A DNA stretch of 64,000 nucleotides from Dinoroseobacter sp049800835 (GTDB taxonomy: Bacteria > Pseudomonadota > Alphaproteobacteria > Rhodobacterales > Rhodobacteraceae): the NCBI RefSeq assembly GCF_049800835.1, contig NZ_JBNAFU010000002.1, positions 124,001 to 188,000 on the forward strand, in the 5' to 3' direction. A model generated the notes under the pieces. The model had not been told where the DNA came from. It was given only the letters and a program-made list of their open reading frames with translations, and did no database searches. Shown piece after piece: positions 41,928 through 51,193 of the stretch (positions are counted from its first letter, which is position 1; each line of letters begins with the position of its first letter). The position numbers and the translations under genes were made by a program.

Positions 41928-43835
41928 CTACGGGTCTGTCTGCCTCGCGTAAAAGGCGCGTGACCAGGCAAAACCCGTCTCCGGATCCATGTCGGGAAAG
42001 TCACACTCCGCCGGCGGAGGTGTTGGTACGACATCGTCAAAAGCGGAGTCCGCCATGCCAACCCAGAACGGTTGCAGGTTCGTGGCAAGTGTCAGACCAC
42101 GCCAGTGCGCGTAGAAGGCGGTGTCTGCAAGCACGTCCTCAACCCAGTGGCAGGGGCGCGGCATGCCCTCGGGCAGCGTGACGCTGCCATCGCCGAAAGT
42201 GTAGGCCAGCGCATCCGGCCCGTCGAAGATAGCCTGGCTCATATCGGCATTCCGAAAGGCCACCCACTCCAGCTGAGCGTTCGTGAAATCGGTTCTTCCG
42301 AACCAGAATGCACCGTCGTGGTCGAGCAAGACACCCGTAAGATACGCGCCAACAAATTGCGCGTTTGAAATCGTTGCACGTCCGATCCGCGTCCGGCCAA
42401 GCCACGCGCCAGACAGATCGGTCTGCACCAGATCCGCGCCTGTCAGGGTGGCCTCGCGCAGATCGGTGTCCACGAGCGTGGCGCGGTGAAACAAGGCGCC
42501 ACGAAGGTTGGCCCCGTTGAGGTTGGCAGAGGTCATGTCAGCGACGTTGAGAAGCGCGTGGGAAAGGTTCGCGTCCGTAAGGTCGGCGCTGCGCATCCGT
42601 GCCGAGACGAAATCCGCGCCCGGGGCCGCGATCTGGTACATGTTCGCGCCGTTCAGCGTGGCCCGCCTGAAGTCGGCCATCGCGGCATCGGCAGACGCAA
42701 GGACGGCGTTGGTCAGGTCTGCGCGTTGGGCCACCACGCCTTCGATCACCGCGCTGTGGAAATCCGCGCGGCGCAGTTTCGCACGATTCATCCAGACACC
42801 GGGCAGAAATGCGAAAACGAAATCCGCGTGGTCCATGTGCCGGTCGCTCAGGTCGGGCTTCTCAAATATCGCCAGGGCACGGTCGCGTCGGTCGCGATAG
42901 GCGCCAAGGAATGCCGGATCTGCCAGACCAATGGCGCGGCATGCAACCGGGTCCGCCTGATCGGGACACCAGTCGCGGCCAAAGTCAGCGACGGCCTCGA
43001 CATGGGGCACCCAGTCCCTGGAGAGCTGGGTGATGCGCGCAAAGCGCAAATCCGCAATCGCGGGGCGAAACCACTGCGCCGTCCGTTCAAAGGTACCGGG
43101 GTCTTCTGGGTGGCGCGTCACCAGCGCCCCCATCGGGTCCCATTCGGTGCGCGCGAGTGAGACACACGCGACAAGACCCCCGAAGGCTAGCGTGACCATC
43201 CCGAGAAGCCGGGCCCGCGACGGTGCCCTGTGCTGCACGCGACGGATCAGTGTGCTGAAACTCATAGCGCTTATTGCAGCAGCGATCGTCGCCAACAGAC
43301 CCACGATAAGGGTCAACCAAGCTTCATGCGCAGGTTGAGAGACCAGCCAAAGCCACGCTAACAAAACGGGACCGGCCAGAAACAAAAGGGCAAAAGACAC
43401 CAGCGCCCCGAGCAGCCCGAGGGGCGAGGCCTGGATCGGCGCCTGCGCCTCCGTATTGATCCGCGCGCGCAGGTGAAGCGCGAAGCCCGTCACGAGCCAG
43501 GGTGGCAGCGCCGAGGACAGGGGGCGCCCATCGCTCAGGACGGCAGGGGCATCCGCCACGGCGGACCAGAACTCCTCCAGCACGACATGCAGATAGCCGT
43601 TTATGGCGGCGACCAGAAATGCGCTCGCCATGATGAAGATGGTGACAGGTACCGTCACGCCAACGAGGGGCAGTTGGATTCCGGACCCGCTGTCGAAGAA
43701 ATCGGTGTGGCGTACATTCAGGAGCGTGACAGCGACGAACAGCAAAATGCCGAGGTAAGTAAACCAGGTCGCCCTGGACGATGTCGTAAGCGTTGCGATC
43801 CGTGCGACCAGTGCGTCGGGGGTCACGTTTGCCAT
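41928..43835 (-). CDS. Membrane protein with C-terminal pentapeptide repeats
   Basis: A 635-residue protein. The N-terminal 260 residues hold about five hydrophobic helices (YLGILLFVAVTLLNV, VTIFIMASAFLVAAI, GALVSFALLFLAGPVLLAWL, LIVGLLATIAAAISAM and LGMVTLAFGGLVACVSLA). From about residue 345 to 560 come many A(D/N)LxX pentapeptide repeats (ANLNGANLRGALF, ADLTDANLSHALL), which should fold as a right-handed beta helix. Function unknown. Monocistronic and followed downstream by DUF2161 in the opposite direction. Confidence 0.8.
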   Translation of the reverse strand: MANVTPDALVARIATLTTSSRATWFTYLGILLFVAVTLLNVRHTDFFDSGSGIQLPLVGVTVPVTIFIMASAFLVAAINGYLHVVLEEFWSAVADAPAVLSDGRPLSSALPPWLVTGFALHLRARINTEAQAPIQASPLGLLGALVSFALLFLAGPVLLAWLWLVSQPAHEAWLTLIVGLLATIAAAISAMSFSTLIRRVQHRAPSRARLLGMVTLAFGGLVACVSLARTEWDPMGALVTRHPEDPGTFERTAQWFRPAIADLRFARITQLSRDWVPHVEAVADFGRDWCPDQADPVACRAIGLADPAFLGAYRDRRDRALAIFEKPDLSDRHMDHADFVFAFLPGVWMNRAKLRRADFHSAVIEGVVAQRADLTNAVLASADAAMADFRRATLNGANMYQIAAPGADFVSARMRSADLTDANLSHALLNVADMTSANLNGANLRGALFHRATLVDTDLREATLTGADLVQTDLSGAWLGRTRIGRATISNAQFVGAYLTGVLLDHDGAFWFGRTDFTNAQLEWVAFRNADMSQAIFDGPDALAYTFGDGSVTLPEGMPRPCHWVEDVLADTAFYAHWRGLTLATNLQPFWVGMADSAFDDVVPTPPPAECDFPDMDPETGFAWSRAFYARQTDP

Positions 43836-44446
43836 AGCCCAAGTCTCCGTTCAGGAGTGCTGCCCAACCGTGCGCGTTCCTCTCCAACCGGTCAAGCCAG
43901 CCGGATGCCGTCGGCTTGCGAAGGGCCGTGATAACGCGATCGGTGGCTGGCATGTGTTCAAGGTGCAAGGCATGCCCAGACCCGCACGTTGCGATTGTCT
44001 GTCACCGCCAATTCTTCGAAGTCCGAAGGCGTGCGCCTCTCGGTCCGCGACGGGTGCTAGGGAACGGAGGTCATCGCAAACGCCTCGTCCAAAACGTCGT
44101 TTTCTCGCGACGCCGGATGCCAATCCGAAAGTTCGCGGCACGTGTGTTGCCGTGAATGTCAAAGACAGGCAAGCCGCGTGAAAGGCCAGATTTTGGCAGC
44201 ACTTACCTGCATGACGACCGGGTCCGGCTCTTGGGCGCCATATCGGAACCGTGCCGGTCCGTTCGGAGTCGTGAGAAACACTCAGCCGACGATGCAACCG
44301 TGATCCGTGGTGCATCCTTGTTTCATTCGACAGCAGATGTGACCGTGCAGGCGCAATCAACTCACGCTTCGAAGGCCGCAAGTCCGCAAGAGCAAAGAGG
44401 CGAAAAACCAGCATCGCGCCCCCCCCAAATTTTCCCCAAATGCCCG
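43836..44446. other. 611-bp intergenic stretch upstream of groESL
   Basis: Reading frames here are short or have compositions rich in Arg, Ser and Cys typical of non-coding frames. No RNA gene or repeat was recognised. The right end abuts the groESL promoter. It may hold a decayed gene, but no family could be assigned. Confidence 0.5.
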
Positions 44447-44475
44447 TTGACAGCTTGTCGCGGCATCTCTAACTA
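44447..44475 (+). promoter_or_regulatory. groESL promoter
   Basis: TTGACA (44447-44452) and TAACTA (44470-44475) are separated by 17 bp, immediately upstream of the CIRCE operator. Confidence 0.7.
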
Positions 44476-44482
44476 CGCTGCG

Positions 44483-44509
44483 TTAGCACTCAAATTGCGT
44501 GAGTGCTAA
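44483..44509. promoter_or_regulatory. CIRCE operator (HrcA binding site)
   Basis: TTAGCACTC (44483-44491), a 9-bp spacer, then GAGTGCTAA (44501-44509) is a perfect match to the CIRCE consensus. It lies just downstream of the -10 element and 58 bp before groES, so HrcA should repress groESL until heat shock. Confidence 0.95.
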
Positions 44510-44567
44510 TGGCCTCTCGGGGACCCGGGGGGCGACGGAGAAACACTGAGCGAAGGAGCCTCAGAAA

Positions 44568-44879
44568 ATGGCATTCAAACCGCTTCATGACCGTGTACTG
44601 GTTCGTCGCGTCGAGAGCGAAGAGAAAACCGCCGGCGGCCTGATCATCCCGGACAGCGCCAAGGAAAAGCCCGCTGAGGGCGTTGTCGTGGCGTGTGGCG
44701 AAGGCGCCCGCAAGGACAGCGGCGAGCTGATCCCGATGGCGATCTCCGAAGGCGACACGATCCTGTTCGGCAAGTGGTCCGGCACGGAAGTGACCGTTGA
44801 TGGCGAAGAACTGCTGATCATGAAAGAGAGCGACATCCTCGGGATCATTACCGATGGTGCAGCGGCCAAAGCCGCCTGA
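44568..44879 (+). CDS. groES: Co-chaperonin GroES
   Basis: A 103-residue heptameric lid of the GroEL chamber. FKPLHDRVLVRRVESEEKTAGGLIIPD is the classic N-terminus, with the mobile loop at about residues 17-33, and GEELLIMKESDILGI the C-terminus. Controlled by CIRCE/HrcA and followed by groEL after 44 bp. Confidence 0.97.
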   Translation: MAFKPLHDRVLVRRVESEEKTAGGLIIPDSAKEKPAEGVVVACGEGARKDSGELIPMAISEGDTILFGKWSGTEVTVDGEELLIMKESDILGIITDGAAAKAA

Positions 44880-44923
44880 ACGCCTCAACTGATCATCAAC
44901 AAAGACTTACAGGAGCGAACATA

Positions 44924-46567
44924 ATGGCTGCTAAGGACGTCAAATTTGACACCGATGCCCGTAACCGCATGCTGACTGGCGTGAACATCCTCGCCGATGC
45001 GGTCAAAGTGACCCTCGGCCCCAAAGGCCGCAACGTGGTCCTCGACAAATCCTTCGGCGCACCGCGCATCACCAAGGACGGCGTGTCCGTGGCGAAGGAG
45101 ATCGAACTGGAAGACAAGTTCGAGAACATGGGCGCCCAGATGGTGAAGGAAGTTGCTTCCCGCACCAATGACGAAGCTGGCGACGGCACCACCACCGCGA
45201 CGGTTCTGGCGCAAGCCATCGTCAAGGAAGGCATGAAGTCGGTTGCCGCAGGCATGAACCCGATGGACCTCAAGCGGGGTATCGATCTGGCGACCTCCAA
45301 GGTTGTCGAGGCGATCAAGGCCGCATCGCGCGAAGTGAAGGACAGCGCAGAAGTCGCGCAGGTCGGCACCATCTCCGCCAATGGCGAAGAAGAGATCGGC
45401 AACCAGATCGCGGACGCGATGCAGAAGGTCGGTAACGAGGGTGTGATCACCGTCGAAGAGAACAAGGGCCTCGAGACCGAAACCGACGTTGTCGAAGGCA
45501 TGCAGTTCGATCGCGGCTATCTCAGCCCCTACTTCGTCACCAACCCCGACAAGATGACCACCGAGCTGGAAGACGCGATCATCCTGCTGCATGAGAAGAA
45601 GCTTTCTTCGCTGCAGCCGATGGTCCCGCTGCTCGAGTCCGTGATCCAGTCCGGTAAGCCGCTGCTGATCATCGCGGAAGACGTCGAGGGCGAAGCGCTG
45701 GCGACCCTGGTGGTCAACAAGCTGCGCGGCGGTCTGAAAATCGCAGCTGTCAAGGCGCCGGGCTTCGGCGACCGTCGCAAGGCCATGCTGCAGGACATCG
45801 CGATCCTCACCGGCGGTCAGGTCATCTCCGAAGATCTGGGCATGAAGCTCGAAAACGTCACCATCGACATGCTGGGCTCCGCCAAGCGCGTGTCGATCAC
45901 CAAGGACGAAACCACCATCGTCGACGGTGCGGGTGAGAAGGCCGAGATCGAAGCGCGTGTCAGCCAAATCCGCACGCAGATCGAAGAGACCACCTCCGAC
46001 TATGACCGTGAGAAGCTGCAGGAACGTGTGGCCAAGCTCGCCGGTGGCGTGGCAGTCATCCGCGTTGGCGGCATGACCGAGGTCGAAGTCAAAGAGCGTA
46101 AGGACCGTGTCGACGACGCGCTGAACGCAACCCGCGCAGCCGTGCAGGAAGGCATCGTCGTAGGCGGCGGTGTGGCCCTGATCCAGGCGGCGAAGACCCT
46201 CGAAGGTCTGACGGGTGCGAACAACGATCAGAACATCGGTGTGAACATCGTGCGTAAGGCGCTCGAGGCACCGCTGCGCCAGATCGCCGAGAACGCAGGC
46301 GTCGATGGCTCCGTTGTGGCCGGCAAGATTCGCGAAAGCGATGATCTGTCCTTCGGCTTCAACGCGCAGACCGAAGAATATGGCGACATGTTCTCGTTCG
46401 GTGTCATCGACCCTGCCAAGGTTGTGCGCACGGCCCTGCAGGACGCTGCGTCGATCGCAGGCCTGCTGATCACCACCGAAGCGATGGTCGCCGACAAACC
46501 CGCCAAGGAAGGCGCGGCTGCTGGCGGCGGCATGCCCGACATGGGCGGCATGGGCGGCATGATGTAA
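44924..46567 (+). CDS. groEL: Chaperonin GroEL
   Basis: A 547-residue 60-kDa chaperonin. TLGPKGRNVVLDKSFG and DGTTTATVLAQAI (ATP site) are intact, and the C-terminus ends in the Gly-Gly-Met repeats (GGMPDMGGMGGMM). The RBS CAGGAG precedes the ATG. Co-transcribed with groES and followed by a strong terminator. Confidence 0.98.
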   Translation: MAAKDVKFDTDARNRMLTGVNILADAVKVTLGPKGRNVVLDKSFGAPRITKDGVSVAKEIELEDKFENMGAQMVKEVASRTNDEAGDGTTTATVLAQAIVKEGMKSVAAGMNPMDLKRGIDLATSKVVEAIKAASREVKDSAEVAQVGTISANGEEEIGNQIADAMQKVGNEGVITVEENKGLETETDVVEGMQFDRGYLSPYFVTNPDKMTTELEDAIILLHEKKLSSLQPMVPLLESVIQSGKPLLIIAEDVEGEALATLVVNKLRGGLKIAAVKAPGFGDRRKAMLQDIAILTGGQVISEDLGMKLENVTIDMLGSAKRVSITKDETTIVDGAGEKAEIEARVSQIRTQIEETTSDYDREKLQERVAKLAGGVAVIRVGGMTEVEVKERKDRVDDALNATRAAVQEGIVVGGGVALIQAAKTLEGLTGANNDQNIGVNIVRKALEAPLRQIAENAGVDGSVVAGKIRESDDLSFGFNAQTEEYGDMFSFGVIDPAKVVRTALQDAASIAGLLITTEAMVADKPAKEGAAAGGGMPDMGGMGGMM

Positions 46568-46590
46568 TCAGCCCCGCTGATGTGAATTCG

Positions 46591-46621
46591 GAAAGGGCGC
46601 CTGCGGGCGCCCTTTCTTTTT
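46591..46621 (+). terminator. Terminator of groESL
   Basis: GAAAGGGCGCC (46591-46601) pairs perfectly with GGCGCCCTTTC (46606-46616) around TGCG and is followed by five T. It starts 24 bp after the groEL stop and touches the end of the convergent gene. Confidence 0.9.
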
Positions 46622-46622
46622 G

Positions 46623-47864
46623 TCAGATGTTCAGATCACGCCAAAGTGCCTCAACCCGCCGACGCAGCTCCGATCCGTCCTGTGCGCGGTAGCATTCGTT
46701 GAAATGCGTCTCGAACGCCCCGTGCATCTGCGGATTTGCGTTGTAGACGCTGTTGTCGAGAATCTTGAGGCTTTCATAAAGGTCCAGGTCACCAATGCTG
46801 CGGGCGGCGTGTTCCTGACAGAAGCAGATCTGCGCAAGACCACGTTCGCCAGCATTCAGACCGCGTGCAGCCATTGCCTGCTGTTGCAACGGAAAGCAGG
46901 AGGCGACAAAGGCACTTGCGTCGCTCGGGAGTCCGCCTTGTTGCGTGTCACCCGCCGTGTCCGGGAGCGAGACGCCCATCACCGCGGCAAGCCCAGCCTC
47001 CAACTGCTTGAATCCAGATCCTGCGCACCCTTCCACTGAAATCAGGTCCAGAACAGCGCTGCGCACGGTCGAAATCGGTTGCGGCGGATACACGTTGATA
47101 TTGGACCGTGCCCATTGGGCAAACTCCGGGCGGACCCGAAACTCCTGCGTGTATTGCTCAGTCTCCGTGCCCCGGATCGTGCCGAACCCGTTGCGCGTGG
47201 TGGTTGTGGTGGTGACGGTCACCGGGATGTCCACCGCGTTCGGCCCACTGCAGTTTTTGACGTGCATGGAAATTGCCTGTAACGCCAGCATCGCGTCGTA
47301 GGCGATATCGTAGGGGTCCGACAGGGACGGGTCGCCTTGCAGGATCGCCATGAGGCCCTTGTGCGATGTGACCGCGCCACGCAAGGTCGGCGGGATGCGT
47401 GCCGCTTGGGCTCCGGGCGCGGCAGCAGTCAGCTGGTACTCGCGTTGCCACCCACTGTCCGCATCAAAGACATACAGCAGAAGCGTCGGTGGTTCCTGCC
47501 GTCTCGCGGCCCCTTCGAATGCGTGCAATATACCCTGCAGATCCCTGCGCGCCCCCATCAGATCGGAGCCGCGCAAGACATCCCCGACCTTGGCACCTTG
47601 CTGCGCGGCGGCCCCGTTCGGGTCAAGCGCGGCAACGAATGCGGTGAGGTCATGCTCTTCGAAATAAATGCCGAAGCGATCCCAAGCAATCTGCCGCCCC
47701 GCTTCGGCGCGCGGGTTCCCCAATGGACGGCCAAGGTCGGGCGTCACACCGTAAAGGCCGGCTGCACGAGCGGCCTCCACCGGGTTGGATTGCGACATTG
47801 CTGGGGTCGAAAGTCCGCCTGCAACAGAGAGAGTCAAAAACAGAAACACAACACAGCGCAGCAT
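46623..47864 (-). CDS. Exported protein with PDZ-like segment, function unknown
   Basis: A 413-residue protein with a signal peptide (MLRCVVFLFLTLSVAGGLSTPAMS). Residues 65-110 (FVAALDPNGAAAQQGAKVGDVL) look like half a PDZ domain. The rest has a Thr-rich strand (VTVTTTTTTRNGFG) and several cysteines near the C-terminus (SCFPLQQQ, ICFCQEH, FNECY) that could form disulfides. Family not recognised. The start at 47864 follows AAAGGG and places the signal peptide at the N-terminus. Convergent with groEL. Confidence 0.6.
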   Translation of the reverse strand: MLRCVVFLFLTLSVAGGLSTPAMSQSNPVEAARAAGLYGVTPDLGRPLGNPRAEAGRQIAWDRFGIYFEEHDLTAFVAALDPNGAAAQQGAKVGDVLRGSDLMGARRDLQGILHAFEGAARRQEPPTLLLYVFDADSGWQREYQLTAAAPGAQAARIPPTLRGAVTSHKGLMAILQGDPSLSDPYDIAYDAMLALQAISMHVKNCSGPNAVDIPVTVTTTTTTRNGFGTIRGTETEQYTQEFRVRPEFAQWARSNINVYPPQPISTVRSAVLDLISVEGCAGSGFKQLEAGLAAVMGVSLPDTAGDTQQGGLPSDASAFVASCFPLQQQAMAARGLNAGERGLAQICFCQEHAARSIGDLDLYESLKILDNSVYNANPQMHGAFETHFNECYRAQDGSELRRRVEALWRDLNI

Positions 47865-48102
47865 GAAAACCCTTTCAAATTCCAATTGAAATCAATCGAG
47901 CCTAAACCCGTCCTCGCGACCCGGGCAAGCATGCAAACCACAACTCCGGTGCCCTGGTGGCCAGCGCGACGTGATCACGATCAAGATGAGCGCGCCGGGA
48001 CCTGAGAAAAACTGTTACCTTTAGCGGTAACATCCGCGAAAAGCTCTTTACGCTTGCGCAATGCTTCGGCCATCGTTGCGGCACATCCGGGGTGTGTGTT
48101 TC

Positions 48103-48594
48103 ATGGTATCCTATTCAATCAGGCAAGCGACCGCACGGGACCACCTGGCGATCTCTATCCTGCTCAACACGAACTTCGAAGGACCGTCCGAGGGACGGCT
48201 CGTTCAGGACCTGCGTAGCCAGGGCGTTCTGACGTTGGAGGCCGTGGCAGTGGACGGCGATGCATTGGTTGGTCATATCGCGTTTTCCAACCTCGAAGCG
48301 CCTGAAGGCTGGGCGGCGCTGTCTCCGGTTTCAGTGCGGTGGGACCGGCGCGAGACCGGGATCGGGTCCGCGCTGGTGCAGTATGGGCTCGACCAGTTGC
48401 GCCAGCAGCATGTTCCCGGAATTGTGGTTCTGGGCGACCCGCAGTTCTATCGGCGCTTCGGATTCTCGCTGGCTGCCGCGCGCAATCTCAAGACCCCTTA
48501 CCCGGCCGACAACTTCATGCTTTTCCCGATTGGCCCGGATGTGTCCGGCAGCACCCATGAGGTGATCTACCCCCGCGCCTTTCGCTATTTGTGA
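48103..48594 (+). CDS. GNAT family N-acetyltransferase
   Basis: A 163-residue GCN5-related acetyltransferase. The acetyl-CoA loop region reads LSPVSVRWDRRETGIGSALVQYGL, whose R/Q-x-x-G-x-G/A is seen as RRETGIGSA. VVLGDPQFYRRFGF is a common sequence in the YhbS-like branch. Substrate unknown. The start at 48103 is chosen over one at 48061, which would add 14 residues. It precedes phnM on the same strand by 39 bp; the neighbouring genes give no clear substrate. Confidence 0.8.
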   Translation: MVSYSIRQATARDHLAISILLNTNFEGPSEGRLVQDLRSQGVLTLEAVAVDGDALVGHIAFSNLEAPEGWAALSPVSVRWDRRETGIGSALVQYGLDQLRQQHVPGIVVLGDPQFYRRFGFSLAAARNLKTPYPADNFMLFPIGPDVSGSTHEVIYPRAFRYL

Positions 48595-48633
48595 AGGGCA
48601 GGGCTTGCCCGGCGCAGGCGGGTCAGCCATGAG

Positions 48634-49779
48634 GTGCAGGTGCCTGATCTGCTTTTTGACAACGCCGCTCCGTTCGGAGCCGATGCGCCGCCACTGGCCA
48701 TGCAAGACGGTCGGCTGTGTGCGCCTGCCAGTGGCATGCGGCGGGTCGATTGTGACGGGTTCATGGTCCTGCCCGGAATCGTCGATCTGCACGGTGACGG
48801 GTTCGAACGACATCTTGCGCCACGGCGCGGAGCCGTCGCCGATCTGGGCGAAGGGCTGCGCGCCGTCGATGCGGAACTGGCGGCCAACGGCATCACCACC
48901 GCCGTACTCGCCCAGTTCTGGAGTTGGGAGGGCGGGATGCGCGGCCCGGCTTTTGCGCGCGCCCTGGCGGAGGCCCTGCAGATCCACGGGGCAAGGCTGA
49001 AAACCCGGATGATCCTGCAATTGCGCCTTGAAACCCATACCGAAGACGGGTTCGCGGCGGCGGAGGCTTTTGTAGCAGAGGCGGGTATCGACTACGTCGT
49101 CCTGAACGATCACCTTCCGCATCGGGCTTTGGCGGCAGGCAAGCGCCCTCCGCGTCTGACAGGGCAGGCTTTGAAATCCGGTCGCTCGCCCGAGGCGCAT
49201 CTGGCGCTCTTGCAACAGTTGCACCGCGCTCAGCCGCACGTCGAGGCGGCCTTGCCCGGCCTGTGTGCCCGGCTGCGCGCGCGGGGTGTTCGGCTCGGCT
49301 CCCACGATGATCCAACGCCCGAGCGCCGCGCGACCCTGCGTGCGATGGGTGTCCGGATTGCGGAGTTTCCCGAGACCGAAGCCGCCGCCCGCGCTGCGCA
49401 TGACGCAGGCGATGCAGTCATTCTGGGGGCTCCCAACGTGATGCGCGGCGGTAGTCACAAGGACAACCTGCGCGCGCAGGACATGGTGACAACCGGTGTC
49501 TGTGACGCGCTGGTTTCAGATTATCACTATCCGTCTGTCCGGCAGGCTGTGTTCCGGTTGGTCCGCGAAGGTTTCCCCAGATCAACGGCGTGGTCCCTCG
49601 TGTCTGCCAATCCGGCCAAGATCCTGGGGCTCTGCGACAGGGGGGGCTTGCACGCGGGTCAACGGGCAGACCTTGTTGTTCTGGACGCGCAAACCCATGA
49701 CGTCGGCGCAACGTTTGTCGGTGGCAGGGTCAGCTACGCGGCGGGGGTCTTCGCCGAACGTCTGATGGAGGCCGTATGA
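48634..49779 (+). CDS. phnM: PhnM-type ribose 1-methylphosphonate 5-triphosphate diphosphatase
   Basis: A 381-residue amidohydrolase-superfamily protein of the PhnM type, which removes pyrophosphate in C-P lyase breakdown of phosphonates. The metal site appears in LPGIVDLHGDGFE (HxD/H region), YVVLNDHLP, GSHDDPT and SDYHYPS. Translation begins at a GTG. No other phn gene is in this window, so it may be an orphan, or the C-P lyase genes lie elsewhere. Its stop overlaps the EamA gene by 4 bp. Confidence 0.85.
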   Translation: MQVPDLLFDNAAPFGADAPPLAMQDGRLCAPASGMRRVDCDGFMVLPGIVDLHGDGFERHLAPRRGAVADLGEGLRAVDAELAANGITTAVLAQFWSWEGGMRGPAFARALAEALQIHGARLKTRMILQLRLETHTEDGFAAAEAFVAEAGIDYVVLNDHLPHRALAAGKRPPRLTGQALKSGRSPEAHLALLQQLHRAQPHVEAALPGLCARLRARGVRLGSHDDPTPERRATLRAMGVRIAEFPETEAAARAAHDAGDAVILGAPNVMRGGSHKDNLRAQDMVTTGVCDALVSDYHYPSVRQAVFRLVREGFPRSTAWSLVSANPAKILGLCDRGGLHAGQRADLVVLDAQTHDVGATFVGGRVSYAAGVFAERLMEAV

Positions 49780-50630
49780 GCGCCCCTTATCGCGCCGTGT
49801 TGCTCGGGCTGACACTGATCGCCTTCGCTGCCAACTCGCTCCTGAACCGGGCCGCCCTCGTGGAGAACGCGATCGGGCCTGCGACTTTTGCCACGATACG
49901 GGTTGCGGCGGGGGCGGGCGTGCTGCTGGCGCTTGTGGCGCTGCAAGGGCGCGTACCACGCCCGGACGCCCGCAATCTGCGCAGCGCAGCGGCGCTGAGC
50001 GTGTACATGCTCGGCTTCTCCTATGCGTATCTGAGCCTTGATGCGGGGTTCGGGGCACTGTTGCTGTTCGGCGCGGTGCAGGTGACGATGTTCGCAGGCG
50101 CGCTCGTTCTGCGGGAACCTGTGCCGCCTCGGCGCTGGGTTGGTGCGCTCATTGCTCTGGGCGGTCTTGTAATCTTGCTCAGACCCGACGCCAGCGGCAG
50201 CGTCGGCGGGCTTGCCGGGGCTGTCCTCATGGTCAGCGCCGCGATTGGTTGGGGCGTGTATTCGCTGATTGGCCGGGGCAGCACCGCGCCGTTGATCGAC
50301 ACGGCGCTGGCCTTCGCGCTGTGCCTTCCGGTGATGGTGGTTGCGCTGTTGGCCCTGCCCGATCAGAATCCGGCCAGTTTTCAGGGGGTCGTGCTGGCAA
50401 TCGTTTGCGGTGCGTTGACCTCCGGCGGTGGTTACGCGCTGTGGTATGCCGTGCTGCCCGGCCTTGGGGCGAGCCGGGCGGCGGTCGCCCAACTCAGCGT
50501 GCCCGTGATTGCGGCGCTCGGTGGTGTCCTGATCTTGTCAGAGACGTTGACGGTGACGATGGTGCTGTCTGCCGCATTGGTCGTTGCGGGCGTGACCGTG
50601 TCGCTCGGGCGCGGGCGTCAGGTGGGCTGA
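49776..50630 (+). CDS. EamA/DMT family transporter
   Basis: A 284-residue inner-membrane protein with ten hydrophobic helices in two EamA repeats (about residues 5-130 and 148-280), typical of drug/metabolite exporters such as RhaT/YdcZ-like permeases. The start overlaps the phnM stop by 4 bp, suggesting a GNAT-phnM-EamA unit. Substrate unknown. The 3' end overlaps the convergent VPLPA-CTERM-like gene by 13 bp. Confidence 0.88.
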   Translation: MSAPYRAVLLGLTLIAFAANSLLNRAALVENAIGPATFATIRVAAGAGVLLALVALQGRVPRPDARNLRSAAALSVYMLGFSYAYLSLDAGFGALLLFGAVQVTMFAGALVLREPVPPRRWVGALIALGGLVILLRPDASGSVGGLAGAVLMVSAAIGWGVYSLIGRGSTAPLIDTALAFALCLPVMVVALLALPDQNPASFQGVVLAIVCGALTSGGGYALWYAVLPGLGASRAAVAQLSVPVIAALGGVLILSETLTVTMVLSAALVVAGVTVSLGRGRQVG

Positions 50631-51193
50631 CGCGATTTCCGCCTTGCCCGGCGTCCCAGTACCCCGAACGCGCCCAACCCGATCAGCAGCAAGATGCCCG
50701 AGGCTGACAGTGGCATGACCACAAGCGGCACGGCTTGCGATGCCGCAACCGGTGTGCCGGAAAATCCGCCCGCCTGCGTGCGGATGCTGAACTCGTTGAC
50801 AGTGTATACGTCGTCGACAAATCCGAATGCGGCGAACACCGTGTCCGCCGCTGCGGGCAGGTGTACGGCTGGGGAAGTGGCCACATTGCCGGACGCGTTG
50901 TTGATGGCGACCGTCCGCAGGTTCACGAAATCCCGCGTGCCTAATTCGTCTCCTCCCGGGGTCAGGCCAAAGGAAATCCGCAATGTCGCCCCCGGTGCAA
51001 GGGTGCCTGCCGCGTCCTGACAGATCGGATCGAAGCTGCAACTGAACGCGGTTTGCTCAACCACAAGGTCCCCTGAACTTCGTATGTCGAACGAAAACAG
51101 GGACATGTTGAACGCATCCACCGTTGCGGACCGGGCCGTTGCGGACAGGGTGAAAAGGGCAGCAGCGACAGCCGCGGCTTTGACGAGGAACAT
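50618..51193 (-). CDS. VPLPA-CTERM-like exported protein
   Basis: A 191-residue protein with a signal peptide (MFLVKAAAVAAALFTLSATA). The mature part of about 140 residues is beta-rich with few basic residues. The C-terminal tail MPLSASGILLLIGLGAFGVLGRRARRK has the order of a VPLPA-CTERM sorting signal (short Pro motif, hydrophobic helix, Arg-rich end), with a degenerate Pro motif. Internal domain not recognised. The start at 51193 is chosen because it begins the signal peptide. It resembles the choice-of-anchor L protein at 5221 only in its tail. Confidence 0.65.
   Translation of the reverse strand: MFLVKAAAVAAALFTLSATARSATVDAFNMSLFSFDIRSSGDLVVEQTAFSCSFDPICQDAAGTLAPGATLRISFGLTPGGDELGTRDFVNLRTVAINNASGNVATSPAVHLPAAADTVFAAFGFVDDVYTVNEFSIRTQAGGFSGTPVAASQAVPLVVMPLSASGILLLIGLGAFGVLGRRARRKSRQPT

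Noticed and set aside
43851..44414. A 187-codon minus-strand frame upstream of groESL
   Set aside because: Rich in Arg, Ser and His with no recognisable domain or good start site; treated as non-coding.
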